In this document: piece by piece, positions 10,401-22,228 of the stretch | Layout of the letters: every line of letters starts with the position of its first letter | How positions within the stretch are numbered: the first letter of the stretch is position 1 | Source of the DNA: Hyalella azteca | Taxonomy: Eukaryota; Arthropoda; Malacostraca; Amphipoda; Hyalellidae | DNA: 64,000 nucleotides | NCBI RefSeq assembly: GCF_000764305.2 | Contig: NW_025945864.1 | Location: forward strand, 159,289-223,288 | Direction of reading: 5' to 3' | Position numbers and translations under genes: made by a program | Notes under the pieces: generated by a model | Databases searched by the model: none | What the model was told of the DNA's origin: nothing | Seen by the model: only the letters and a program-made list of their open reading frames with translations

Positions 10401-11357
10401 ATTCTATAGTCAAGACGCTAGTACAGCGCAGGTGAGTAGGTACCCAAGTAATTTGGAACAAATATTGTAGTTTTCCATTCCATTGATGTTAACGGCACTG
10501 TTTGCACCAGGGCACTGACCCCGAGGATGTGATCAAGAACGCATTTGGCTGCTTTGACGAGAACAACTCAGGTTACATCAACGAAGAGCTTCTGCGTGAG
10601 CTGCTCACATCCATGGGGGACCGCTTCACCGATGAGGACGTCAGTTCTGTTCATGTTATTACTTTTTACTCACAATATTCTTTTTTCAATTGCTTGTGTT
10701 ATATAATTTTAAAGTTGCTACATTTCTAGTTGAAATCTTTGTCAGTACTTGATTTCGTTATATATAATTGCGTGCGTTCATTTTAATATAGTATTCATTG
10801 CATTTAAAATGGTTGTTCCGCAACACGTTTCTCATTTACTGGAATATGTGCACCTACGCCGAAATTATCTCAAATTCCTATCCATCTTTCACCTTGTCCA
10901 TGGGCCAACATCTTTCCCTTATTTCATATTTATTTTTCACCGTTTTTCTATAAGGTTCGTGTTAGTTGACTAAATAGGCTAGTTTGTAACGAGATTATCA
11001 CCATTCCTCTATGAGGTCCGTTTTAGTTGACAAAATAGGCTAGTTTGTAACGAGATTATCACCATTTCTCTATGAGGTTCGTGTTAGTTGACAAAATAGG
11101 CTAGTTTGCGACGAGATTATCACCATTTCTCTATGAAGTTCGTGTTAGTTCATAAAATAGGCTAGTTTGTGACGAAATTATCACCATTTCTATATAAGGT
11201 TCGTGTTAGTTAAAAAAAATAGGCTAGTTTGTGACGAGATTATCACGAGCAGGTGGACGAGATGTACCGGGAGGCGCCCATCAAGAACTCCATGTTCGAC
11301 TACGTGGAGTTCACGCGCATCCTCAAGCACGGCGCCAAGGACCTGGAGGACCAGTGA
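7456..11357 (+). CDS. sqh: Non-muscle myosin II regulatory light chain (four coding exons)
   Basis: Joined exons 7456-7639, 7921-8021, 10511-10639 and 11253-11357 encode 172 aa, close to the 174 aa of Drosophila Sqh. The protein binds the myosin II heavy-chain neck and controls contractility by phosphorylation. Residues 14-23, [10 protein letters not shown], carry the Thr19-Ser20 pair targeted by MLCK/ROCK in this family. EF-hand 1 has an intact loop ([12 protein letters not shown], about residues 39-50), and a degenerate later EF-hand includes [12 protein letters not shown]. All introns are GT-AG and phases agree. The start is the ATG before SSRKAGKK, as in non-muscle family members. Unusual: intron 2 holds a partial duplicate of exon 2 around a foldback, the exon 4 acceptor abuts a minisatellite, and all 34 sense codons of exon 4 end in G or C. 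Function is established for the family; expression from this disturbed locus is inferred. Confidence 0.95.
8421..9610. mobile_element. Insertion in sqh intron 2: hAT-like end plus long foldback
   Basis: At 8421 CAGTGGTTCCCAAAGTGGGC resembles an hAT terminus. From about 8638 to 8965 a segment including TTACGGCCGGTCTCACCGCC, GAAACTTGGTACACGTATTC and CCGGAATTCGCAGTGATCAA returns inverted and diverged at about 9238-9601 (GTGTTCCAAGTTTCATCGAG, GCGAGACCGGCC). The arms are over 300 bp with about 270 bp between. No transposase frame is visible, so this is a non-autonomous foldback, possibly nested in hAT sequence. Confidence 0.7.
9610..10070 (+). pseudogene. Duplicate of sqh exon 2 (3' part), donor and intron start
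   Basis: The last 42 bases of exon 2, its GTAAGT donor and roughly 400 bp of following intron (7980-8414) recur here with a few substitutions after the first 80 bases. The upstream half of the exon and its acceptor are missing; the copy is preceded by an A-run (GTCAAAAAAAACTTCACC). It cannot be spliced as an exon and would duplicate residues if it were. It marks a segmental duplication flanking the foldback insertion. Confidence 0.9.
10938..11246 (+). repeat. Minisatellite, about 61-bp unit x 5, in sqh intron 3
   Basis: Five units with the core GAGATTATCACCATTTCTCT, ATGAGGTTCGTGTTAGTTGA and AAATAGGCTAGTTTGTAACG. The last unit is cut at GATTATCAC, six bases before the exon 4 splice junction. 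The fifth unit has the private variant TCTATATAAGG. Confidence 0.95.
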
Positions 11358-12772
11358 GGCTCGCTTCTGTTGCCTTCCCAAAACATTTATTCAGCTTCTA
11401 ATTCGATATATTTTAGTAGTAAAGAAAGTCTCAAAAGGTATTGATGTTTCCTCGTATAAATTAAATTCACTTGTTATATCTGGGACGTGTTTTGTGATAA
11501 TTGCTTAGGTTGTGAGCCTTGGCCACATAATGTAAACACACATCCTCTACCGTCTCGAGCTAGGTTACTAAATGAGATTCATGCAGAGCATGGAGGTCGT
11601 GACAAAATTTATAATAATATTATGGGACGAAAGTGAAGATGCTAGCATACCAGACTCGACATTGCTGCGGCCACTCAAAGATACATTCCTAACCAACATT
11701 TTGCACATATATATGATCATCTTCTTCACACGTGTATCCTTAAATTCTTCTTTGTCATTGAAGGTGACCTACAATTCCGTTTCTTGAACCTATTTATTTT
11801 ATTTATGATACTTGATCCGCTGCGGTCAGAAAGTTTCTCTCGTGCCTTACGCCGCTGGTGGCGAGCATGTGTTGTCCGCTATTAGGATACTACAAGCGGG
11901 GTTGTTTAAGTAGGCTAGTTAAGTTATTGACTATAAAAAGGTAGAACTAACTTTCTTGAGCATGAGCTGTTTGTATTCCGTTTTTATTACTAACAACCTA
12001 TGCTTCAGTAACTAAAGGAAAAATTCGATTTTCACTTCAACTTCAGTGGGTCAAAAGTCAAAACGTTTTCTCGTAGAAAGAACGTGGGGGTGTAGTTTCG
12101 TTCGTAAGAAAACAATTACGTACTTATTTGTACATGAAATTGGTAGTTGATAGTTTCTCACCTCAAAGTATATATTTACCGCTTATTTTTTCTTACTTTC
12201 TAATAAACATGGTTGCTTTACGAAGGTCTTTTTAATTACCTTTAAGTAATTTGTTTTGTTGGAAAACTAATAGGTAATTTTAAACGTGGAATATTTGTTA
12301 AAATTATTATTTTAGCATCTCCAAGTTATAAAATCACAGCTAAGAAAAAAAGACCAAGTATGCAGCGGGCTCTTGAGAGGCATAATAATTAGGAGCAGGG
12401 ATACATACTAAATGAGTTAAGCATTCAGTTAAATAAGCGAGGCTCTGCAACGAACGCCATTGCCGACACGGTCAGAAGTGGCTAAAAGGCACGATCCGGG
12501 AGCGTATAACGTTACTGAACAAACGATATCTCTTGAAACAATTTGAGCAGTAAACTATCCAAAATCACCTATGGAACATAGTTTGCTTACAATGTAAATT
12601 AGAATAAGATACTTAGAATAAGATAAGATACCACAAATTAGAATTAGAACCAGTCATTCCATTCTTAAATCCGACATGATTAATTGCGATCAACATGTTG
12701 AGCTGATCGCCGTAAGCTCTCTCCAGTCTCGCCAGATCGGGATGCGCATTCACCACTACGAGCAACGGTAAT
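11358..12772. other. Region between convergent genes: sqh 3' UTR and flank
   Basis: No further gene seen. It probably contains the 3' UTR of the light-chain gene; a candidate polyadenylation hexamer AATAAA lies at 12202-12207. The small open frames at 11400-11790 lack coding character. The 3' end of the minus-strand gene that stops at 12773 must also fall here. Confidence 0.5.
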
Positions 12773-15700
12773 CTAACAGTATGGTAACTTCAGCTCATCG
12801 CTGAAGTAACGTGCATCCAAGGCTCGGTTGTGGCAGATAAGGGACAGGTCAACTAACACGCTGCTGTTGTCTCGGTACACTTTAGGAGGACCAGATATGC
12901 CGAGGTGCATAAGATAAGGTGCGTGCACGGAGAGCTCAGTCACATTTGATCGTTTCAGTAATTCAAAAGTCTCGCGAAGAACGGGTTCATTGAGAAATGC
13001 AGAATAAATGTAAAAATTTATTCTCTTCAGGCTGGGAATTATCTTGCCTTTTTGCAAAATATTTCTGAAAGAATCATCATAGGGCATCGTGAGGGTGATC
13101 AAATTAGGGCTCTCTTTGAGGATGTCCGTGATAATCATGGATGAAATCTTGGTTTTGCTACTCGTGTCGTCTGGGTTGTAATGGACACGGAAGGTGGTCA
13201 GGTTCGACAAGGGAATAATTTTTGCCTCTTTATGATAACGTGACGTTGGTTTGCACTCGAGATGCATTTTCTCCACACCAGGGAAACAATTAATAAAATC
13301 AATGATGTCTTTATGCGTGAGATAACAGTTGTTATCCACAAGAACAAATTCACGTATTTTATGCCCACTTTTTTTCAAGACGTTCAAAGTAGCTTCAATA
13401 CCTCTGTCTACGTTGCTGGAGAGGACCATCAGCTGAAAGCATGTAAGTTTAGATTTGGAACTGAAAATAGAAGCGAGTTTTCTTTGAGCAAGAGCAAGGT
13501 CCATTGAGACACACGACTGCCCAAGTAAAAATCTCAAGGAGTTGATATTTTCCCACTTCTCAAAGATCTCTTCAATGTACGGGAATCTGAGATCCTCGAA
13601 GCGTAATTCACATCTCTGAAGAGCATGAGAAGGAACCAAGTCGATGGTGGGACAAATCAAGGAGTCAAAGGCACTAACGCGCACGGGGTCTTTGTAATCC
13701 GGTAGCCAGTCTACATGGCAATCAGCGTAGCAGAACAGAGTCATTCTTATCATTGCCAGATGTACTGGCAATTTGAAAGGAAGACTCAGGTATCTGAGTT
13801 TGCTGAAAGAGACTTTGACACTCTCCCCTAGAGCAAATTTTTTCTCAATCTCCATATAAGGAGCATCATTGAATAAAAATCGAGACACTGAGTCTGTTGA
13901 TACATAAGCCATTCTCAATTTAGGAAGGGAAATCACTTGTAGATTAGGTGCTCGCCTGCGTATGACCTCTAAAGTTTTATCTATATCGTCCATGCTGAGA
14001 CGAGCCTTCAAAACAGTGAGATTTGGGAACATGGGCAAACATAAGTCAAGCAATGGATAATTCAGGGAAAACTCATACGATATGAGCGTCTTGATGTTGT
14101 GAAATTTTCTAACAAGAGCCGAGATCAAGATGAAACTTTCATGCGCACACTGCATCACGAAAACGTTGTCAGATAACAGGAGCTGGATGACTGCCTCACA
14201 CCCAGGAGAATTGGGCACCTCGGCGCGCAGCAAAGCATCACGACAGAGGACTTGGCGGGCGCCTCGAGCAGGTGCTATCTCTTTCAAGAAGTACTTAATG
14301 AGAGCATCCTGTAAAGATAAATAACTTATTACCCTAATACCCTTGCACAATACACTTATGAAACTTCAATTGCATAGCATATTTTTATTATTACAACACT
14401 TCTCTTTAACTTCACTTCTTGTTGTTTGTTTGTCTGCTACAAATCTTATAATCAATATTTAACACACTTCCACCTCTCCAATCGATCTGAAATTTTGCAC
14501 ACTAGTGTAAAGTTGGAGACAATGCATGAATCAATTGAAAGAATGAATAATTTTGAAGATTTATAAAATTATATTTTTTAATATTAAAAAAAATTGAAAA
14601 AATAATTGTATCTGCTACATATCTTATACATTGATATTTAACTCTGATCTGAACCTGTCCAATCGAACTGAAATTTTGCACACTTGCGTATAGTCGAAGA
14701 GAATGCATGAATCAATTGACAATAAATAATTTTGAAAAATGTAAATTTATTTTAAATTTTAAAAATAAATTTTAAATTTTTTTATATATTCGATAATAAA
14801 AGTGGAAATTCATTGTACATGTGTAACATTGGAAAGACTGGATTCTTTGGAAGTGTTGTCTTTAAAAAGTAATTTTTAAACGCATATTATTTACATTCAA
14901 TTTCGTAACTTGGACCTAATTCAGGTTTCAAATAAGGTCTATATTTAATACCTACATCAAATCATATTGGATGAGGATACTTTTTTCCTACACTATAATA
15001 ACGTACCCATAATTTGGCAATCAAGCCAGGCTTCTTCTGCTCCAACTGCCGGAATTTATCTTCCACTAGCTCCCGCTTCTCTGCGCCGCTTTTGGCATAA
15101 CTACAAGAGGAGAGAGAGAGAATATTGTTAGACATAATTGTGCTGTACTGCATGCTGAGTACTGACTGGTGCTGTGGCCCAACCTATATGGTCGGCAATT
15201 AATTTATTCATGTCTCATCACATTATTGATTTTATAAATGAAAAAAAAATATTGATCATCTATTCTAGATAATTGACTAATGACTATTAATTGAAATAGT
15301 AAAATTGTGTCCATTTTGATTTGATTTGATTTATTTATTTATTCACACAGGAGCACACGTTACAATGAAAAATAAAAAGAGACGTGAAATAAAATAGCAA
15401 GGCTTCCAGGTGAATGCCCATAAGCTAAAAAAGCTTCGCAGGCAAAACAATAGGTACNATACAGATAAAAAAGCTGTTAGGGTAAAATTCCTAAGAAAAA
15501 TTCAGGAACTTCAAATTAAAATGCAATTGTATATGCAATTACAATCATATGCAACTATGAGCTCAATTGAGCACTTTAACACTAATTAGGAAAACATAAA
15601 TAACACAAAACTTCAATGCTTCAAATTAAATCCAAAGATATTTCTTGAATTTCCACAAGCAAGTAAAGTTAATTAATTGATGAGAAGAATATTGGTAGGA

Positions 15701-15880
15701 ATAAATAAGATATACTTCATTATAATTATGTGGTTTACAAAATATATAGAAGGTATTGTTAAGAACATACCCAGTTGTGAACAAGAGCGAGGTGAGGACC
15801 TTCACTAGCGGGCATCGTGTGATCACCTCAAGGTATCTAAATGCTGTCCCACTCTGCAGGCTGCAGGGACTTGCTGCCAT
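12773..15880 (-). CDS. LRR-like protein of unknown function, 579 aa, three exons
   Basis: Exons on the minus strand are 15880-15771, 15100-15007 and 14308-12773. Donors are GTATGT and GTACGT, acceptors TTGTAG and TTACAG; phases match and the total is 580 codons including the stop. The start ATG encodes MAASPCSLQS. Residues 1-70 are a helical, charged region (EKRELVEDKFRQLEQKK). The rest consists of irregular Leu-rich repeats, for example NLTVLKARLSMDDI, NLQVISLPKLRMA and KLRYLSLPFKLP, like those in the LRR part of F-box and other cytoplasmic LRR proteins. No F-box, kinase, signal peptide or membrane segment is visible. Substrate-adaptor or scaffold roles are only inferred from the fold. It is convergent with the myosin light-chain gene. 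Confidence 0.8.
14431..14745. repeat. Two-copy direct repeat, about 178-bp period, in the LRR gene intron
   Basis: GTCTGCTACAAATCTTATA..., CCAATCGATCTGAAATTTTG and GAATGCATGAATCAATTGA-type phrases occur at about 14431-14560 and again at about 14608-14740 with roughly 20 percent differences. Non-coding. Confidence 0.75.
15325..15520. mobile_element. LINE-like 3' tail fragment (low confidence)
   Basis: TTGATTTGATTTATTTATTT followed by ATTCACACAGGAGCACACGTTACAATGAAAAATAAAA resembles the low-complexity 3' ends of arthropod non-LTR elements. There is a single N at 15458. It lies in intron 1 of the LRR gene. Confidence 0.3.
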
Positions 15881-17784
15881 ATTGTGCACAGACTAACTAA
15901 CCTGCAGTTATGAAATTTTAGAAAAAAGCTTCACAAGATGTATAAAGATTTAATTGAGTTCTAGATATTAGTATTTCAACAGGAATATTCTAAAGCCATG
16001 AGAGCCAAGGTAATTCAATTTATATTTTTGATTGAAAAATCCCCTATACTGGAATCTGTTCAGAAATGTAAGCAAAAATTTAGTAGCAAACAAAATATAT
16101 GAGATTATATATACCTTAGCAAAAGTCTCCCTGAAGACCATTTGATCATTACAATTTAAAGTGTAACCCATGCACCAATTCCAACCCATAAGATTACTTC
16201 ATAAATATAACATTGAGAAGCCCCATTTTTTGCCACACCATATCCTTTTTCAGACACATAAAAATAAAGCTTTTCCTCGCAACATGAAAAAATACAATCC
16301 TTTTAACTGTCATGCAGATGGAATGCTCACTTGCTCAGAATTAGGTTATGTGCAGAATGCACAGTACAAAGAGTACCTTACAGTCCACGTTACATTAATA
16401 TATCACTATAAAAATTAGGTATCCTCAGTTCTGAACAAGGGTTTGAGTATGCAAGATGTTAGCAAGGTTGCATCTGTCAAGAAATTTTAAGGCATCACCT
16501 TAAGTCTTTAAACTTATCTTCATTACATTTTTACCTTCAAGTATATTCATTGACTTAGCAGCCTAATGTAAAATCTGCTGTAGTTTAAATTAATGATAAC
16601 CCGAGTCTCATTCATCTCGGATAATCAAAACAATTTTGACAGTAGTAGTAACAACTCTACATATTTTACATGATTAGATATTTTTTATTTTAGCTTCTGC
16701 CTCGTATTCAATGCTACCACCAAACAGGGTATTCCACGTGTACAAGCACCTACAGTCATAGTGACACACCACAGATTTTTTAGAATTACTGTAGTTCACT
16801 TTGAATTTCCACATCAATGCAAGCCAAGGTCAAGATTTAAAGTTAAACTAATTTCTTCTGCATTATATGATGATAAGCTGGTATCCGTGATACTTTACTT
16901 CTACTGGTCTACTTATAGGACTCAAAAATGATCTTGAAATGGGTTACAATTTACATATTATTTACAATTGTTAAATTTAAAATCTGGAATAATCTAGGAT
17001 TTAGAATTTTTATTTCATAACACTAATAGCATTAACATGAAAATTTACATCAACTATGTGAGTCTATGTCATTAGGTCATATAGTTATTATAGTAACACT
17101 GACTTTATGTTCACACTAAATTATTGAGGACCACAACTGATGCATTCACCTTAACCTTATGTCCTTATCAACTATACATATTCACAGGGCACCTGGCACA
17201 GTCTAGAGTCTAGACTTAAGATTGGGGTTCTGCTAAATATATACTATATAGATAAATTTCAAGTTAAGACTGATCAAGGACAGAATTAGACAATTTCTCC
17301 AGTTCATTTTTGAGTCCTATAACTTATAAGGCTATAAGCCCTTATTAAGTAAGCCAGTTAACTGAGTTAAGTACTAGGTACCTATCATGGTCCATGGATA
17401 CCACTGTCCACTACCAGCATTATCAATATCATATTCATACATACCGTCAAAAGCGGTAATAAGGGCTGGCCGAGGTAATAAGGGATAGACAGTCCTCAGA
17501 CCTCTGAGGACTGTCCTCTGACATTTCATAGAAATGTTCTAACAGCTGAACTAATTAAAATATTGCACAACAAAAAATATGCCAAGTTCAACATTTTATC
17601 CTATCTATGTAGCATAGCTAAAGTAAAGTAAGTTAAGAAATCATACATTTAGGTACAGTACTAGGCTTAGTAAGCTACCTCTAAAAAATCCTTGAAAAAA
17701 GTGTGAAAAGTGAGATTTTGGAAAAGTACCTCTGCTAAGGTTGGTAGCAAAAAATATTCTCCGTAGTAAAAAATTTTACTTAGG
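15881..17784. other. Intergenic; includes a dispersed repeat shared with 60.5 kb
   Basis: No gene seen. The stretch 16765-16930 (ATTTTTTAGAATTACTG, AAACTAATTTCTTCTG, GCTGGTATCCGTGATACTTT, CTGGTCTACTT) is a diverged copy of 60495-60640. A short inverted repeat of CTCAGA(C)CTCTGAGGACTGTCCTC type sits near 17490-17520. Confidence 0.5.
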
Positions 17785-18759
17785 TACCGTAAAATGGGGT
17801 AACGTAGACCGGCGGGGTAACTTAGACCACTTTTCGTTTTTTGTACAAAAACGCCCACAACTCAAAAACTATTTGACATAGAAAAATTTTGTCAATGGGC
17901 ATTAAAGGCCTAATACTGAGGCTACATAACACAATAGAAAGATTTAAAAAGTTTGCATATCTAATAGGTTAAAAAATTAAAAATGTGACCCACGAAAAAA
18001 AGCTATTATTTAAAGCCTGTCAGAGTACCCCCTCCAATTTTTTTATTTTTTGGTTAAATAACTCCAGGTTTTGATGCATTGTAGTAGAACTCTTCTAGTT
18101 ACATATGCAAATGACAAATTTTAGGAAAGTGTCATAGTTTGCAAATGGGGGGCGCCGCCCCCAAATGGGGTAACTTAGACCACCTAATGTCAGCCCTGAC
18201 GGGGTAACATAGACCGGCTTGGAAGTTAATATAAAATTACCATATATAACATATTTTATGTTTGACAGCCTATTTATGTTTTTTCTTTATGTTTCAGACT
18301 CTACAGAGTCTTATATATGGTAATTTTAACTTAATTTCCAAGCCAGTCAATATTACCCCATCAGGGCTGCCATTAGGTAGTCACATTTCCCTCATTATGG
18401 GGCGGCGCCCCCCATTTGCAAACTATGACACTTTCCTCAAGTTTGTCATTTGCATATGTAACTAGAAGAGTTCTACTACAATGCACCAAAACCTGGAGTT
18501 ATTTGGAGTTATTTTACCAAAAAATATAATTGATTTTACCACCCGGTCTAAGTTACCCCAAGAGCTGGGGTAACAAAGACCATCACTTTTTTTGAAATTA
18601 CATAAAGACTATGAGAGGCAGGAGCCAGCAATTTATGGTGAGTGAAGCTAGAGTATAGACCTGTATTTTGCATGTTTCAATTCAAGTTTAATTTAGCTAG
18701 TAAGAAAATGGCATCATTTATAAGAAAAAAAGTGGTCTAAGTTACCCCATTTTACGGTA
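17785..18759. mobile_element. Long foldback transposon, 975 bp, TIR TACCGTAAAATGGGGTAAC
   Basis: The two ends are perfect inverses (TACCGTAAAATGGGGTAAC and GTTACCCCATTTTACGGTA). Inside, a 200-bp arm at about 18050-18250 (ACTCCAGGTTTTGATGCATT, TTCTAGTTACATATGCAAAT, CTTGGAAGTTAATATAAAAT) returns inverted at about 18300-18510. The phrase GGGGTAAC(T/G/A)TAGACC recurs at least five times. No coding capacity. TA at both outer ends could be a Tc1/mariner-type TA duplication counted into the TIR; superfamily otherwise unknown. Confidence 0.85.
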
Positions 18760-21700
18760 GCCTACATAAAAGTTGCAAACAGGTGTTAACTTAAACGTGT
18801 GATTAATGGAATTAGCTTATCTCACTACAAACAAAAATGGCAGCCAATTCCGCACGACGGGGTAATAAGCCTATTCCTATAAGTATAAGGGACACCTGCC
18901 CCAGGCCAGGGCCCCAGGCCCAGGCCCCAGGGTAGCCTGGGTAGGTAGGCTTAGGCTAATAAGGGACACCCCAGCCCTGATGGCCCTGAAAACACCATAG
19001 GTACAGAAATTACAGTAGGCTATAGAGACTAGAGCCTTGGTTAGCAAACTCAAAGGCTCAAGTAAACAAAAGAAAATCAATTAACAACAAAGAATTTTTA
19101 TTAGTTTATCTCGCTCAGCAAAAAAAATTCCCTTGACAAAAAATTTGCGCATCATAAATTTATGATCATCGGTCAAGGTCATCACCAAACTCAAACTGTG
19201 CATAGACCTAGGTAGCCTACCTAGAAATTGAATGTCACAGATAACAAGTAAAAATCACAGAAAATGTCATTTATTTAACATCTACATAGGAAGACTTCAG
19301 AGTACTACTGTTAAGTCTGTTAGTAATGGATAAGCACACTTTGCATGCTTCAAACGTTTTGAAGTTGAGTTTTATTTCAAGTGTCCCTTATTTGTTCGGG
19401 AAATTTCCGATCCGGACTTCTGGAAAGACTACGGCGAAGAAGCAGAATGGGCTCAGTCCATATAAGGCTGAGTCGCTGCTCTCGTAGAAGCTTAATTTTG
19501 TAAACTCTTAACTGCGCGGTCGTGTTCTGTTCCACTACGTGCTTAATGTTACCTTAGTTTCCTAAATTCTCTAAATGAATGGTGTTAATTTGTTGTGCAC
19601 AACCTTTGATTTGTTTAAATTTCAGTTTTGGGGTGCATGCGTTTTTTCACTTCTTTTGACACTTTGGCCAGCTCGTCAAATTGCCTATTTGACTTGAAAC
19701 CTTAAAACTTTAAACTTTAACTATTAACCTCTAAACTTTAAACCTTAAAATTAATACCTTGACTGGCCAAGGTGGTCATTCTCTATACTAAGGTGACCTA
19801 TATTTATGCTCGGAACTGCCGCGCGTTAAATTAAATTTAATTATTAATTACTACAATTGATTTCTACGTCTGTAAGCACTACGCAGTATGTGCACTTAAT
19901 CTTAATTGATTAAGGTGAGCCATAAGCTTTTATTAGCGTAAACTTAACTGCTTCTCATTAACTTCTGAAATATCTGAATTATTGCCATTTATTAGCTTAT
20001 TGACTCTATTGTAATGATGCATTTGTTTTACCAGAACGAGGAAATTAATAATGAACTGATTCTAAAAAATCGGAGGTTTGTCACAATTCTCAATTGTGCA
20101 CTACACCGCACGGAACTCGTGAACCAAGTAACAACCTCCAAACCGTTAGCTATTATTTTATATACGTACAACTGACGCGAGAACGTTCGGTGTTGCGATA
20201 ACAGGTGTCGGGAACGTTCGCTCCACTCGCATTCACGAATCACGCCTCACGAGAGCTAGGATCATATCCTGGAAGCAGTTTGCTTAAAACCCTATGAACA
20301 TTAAATTACGAGCTATTCCACTTGACCCTAAGAAAATCTGAAGCACATATATACTATAAAAATATTACATAAACTCAGTTCAAATACATGTATATTTTCA
20401 AAAGTACGTTCGTTGGAAGCTTCTTATCGTACAACGAGATATGGTATCGAAGATAACATTGCTTAATTCATGCTTCAACTCTCAATAGCATATTTAAAGT
20501 TAGGTATCAATGATACAAGTGTTCAAGTAGTCTCGTGAGGAGCGTGTGGCAAGTCGATTTTTCAGCCCATATTGAAGTATATCATACATGACATCATAAA
20601 AAATATCTATTTTGTCGCTCCGCCATTCGACATCGCGAGGTATGTCTTAAACTATTCGGAACTATAAAAAATACTAAACAATATTGTGGTCTTCAATATT
20701 AGTCATTCTCCCCAATAACTCCTAGAAGCTAACGATACAAAATTCACCTCTCAGCAGCAGCCACTGCACTCACCTTGCTGCCCTTCAATAATTGCATAAA
20801 GATGCTCGGGGTAGGCGCTTGGTGAATATCATTAAGATTAGAGAAGCGAGTTGAGATGCGCAGCTAGCGTTGAAGTTTCTGCAAAGTTTGGAATTCGCTA
20901 CAGGCCACACATGGCCTAATAATAAACACTCTCACAAATATATCATAATTATAAATGGTAAAATTAAACTTTTTTGCGTTACAATAAATTCGAAAAAACT
21001 TATTAGGTGCTACAAGAAAGTTCTATTTGATCGTGTATTTACGAGAGGGTGTTTTTGTTTGCCTGGAAAAAACTATCCTTTTGCAACTTGAGTTTCATTG
21101 ACGGTAATAATAATAGTTTCCTCTAAATGCACGAAACGAGTGCAGTGGACGTTTCCCTCTCAGTTGGCATGAATATGTTTACATTCCTGACAGGAGTGCA
21201 GCGAACGTTTCGATCTCAAGTGGCATGAATGTGTTACGTTACTTCCCAAGACGAAAGACGAGTGCAGAAAACGTCTCTCTCAGTTTTGAGTCCTATGAAT
21301 GTGGTATGCTTAATAAATAACATTACATTAACATCTGTTGCAATTTGCTCCACATTCTTCACAAATTAATCAACCGAGTATTGAGGCAGTGCACGACTGC
21401 ACGTTTCGAATGTCACTCCCAACCATATTATTTGTGACACTTGTTTGTCACAAGCACTTCACAAAAGAGAAGAAACTGCATGAGAGTGAAGAGTGAGATC
21501 GCTAGCCCAAAATATGGATAAACCAAAATTTATCCATTCGATATTAGAAAACAAATAATATAAATTTTTTTTATAGCAGATGACAGCGAGCTTTTACTTA
21601 GTCAATTGTCAAAATCCATGATAGGAACAAAGAAATACTAACGGAAATGGCGCTATGTGAAATAAAACCAGAGATAGTGTACAATTTATGAAGAACTCGT

Positions 21701-22228
21701 GTGCAACAGGTGTGGTGGCGTCATGGAATTCGGAACGTACCACAGCAGCAGTGGACAAGACGGGAAAAGTAATAAATTTATTTGAGTTATTTATGTTATT
21801 TAAATCTATGATGAAAAAAAATTAGCCGATGAGTAATGAACACAGCTTTAAAATTGTCAATGCATTGTAGGCATAGCAACTGCGATGATAAATATATGAG
21901 TTGGATTATGATAGTTGGAAATATGACAAATAGGAATTATTTATCATAACGCACAGCATTAACAGTGAAGTAAATAAATAATGGGTTGATTGTAATGAGA
22001 ATGAACCTTGTAAATAACAAACAAGTACAACCAAACGCATATAAACTCCGGAGGAGGTAGACGGCTGTGTAAGATTTGCAAGCATACAAATTTATTTAGT
22101 TTCATTTCTAATTATTTAGATGTACACACAAACCATTTTTAGCACAATACACGTTCCTACTATAGGTTAAAATAAAATGTTGCTAAGACATTAACACTAG
22201 ACCATCGTCACTGCCAACAATGTCTATC
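18760..22228. other. Intergenic, no gene recognised
   Basis: Contains a C/G-rich block of CCCAGG(CC) repeats at 18893-18950, a CTTTAAACTTTAA-type imperfect repeat at 19700-19760, and three degenerate units of about 62-65 bp at 21125-21300 (GAGTGCAG-GGACGTTTCCCTCTCAGTTGGCATGAAT type). A candidate polyadenylation signal for the large minus-strand gene (AATAAA on the minus strand) is at 22096-22091, about 135 bp beyond its stop. No open frame here is coding-like. Confidence 0.5.

Noticed and set aside
12773..14350. F-box protein call for the LRR-like gene
   Set aside because: No F-box pattern was seen in the first 70 residues after the exons were joined; only the irregular Leu-rich part resembles that class.
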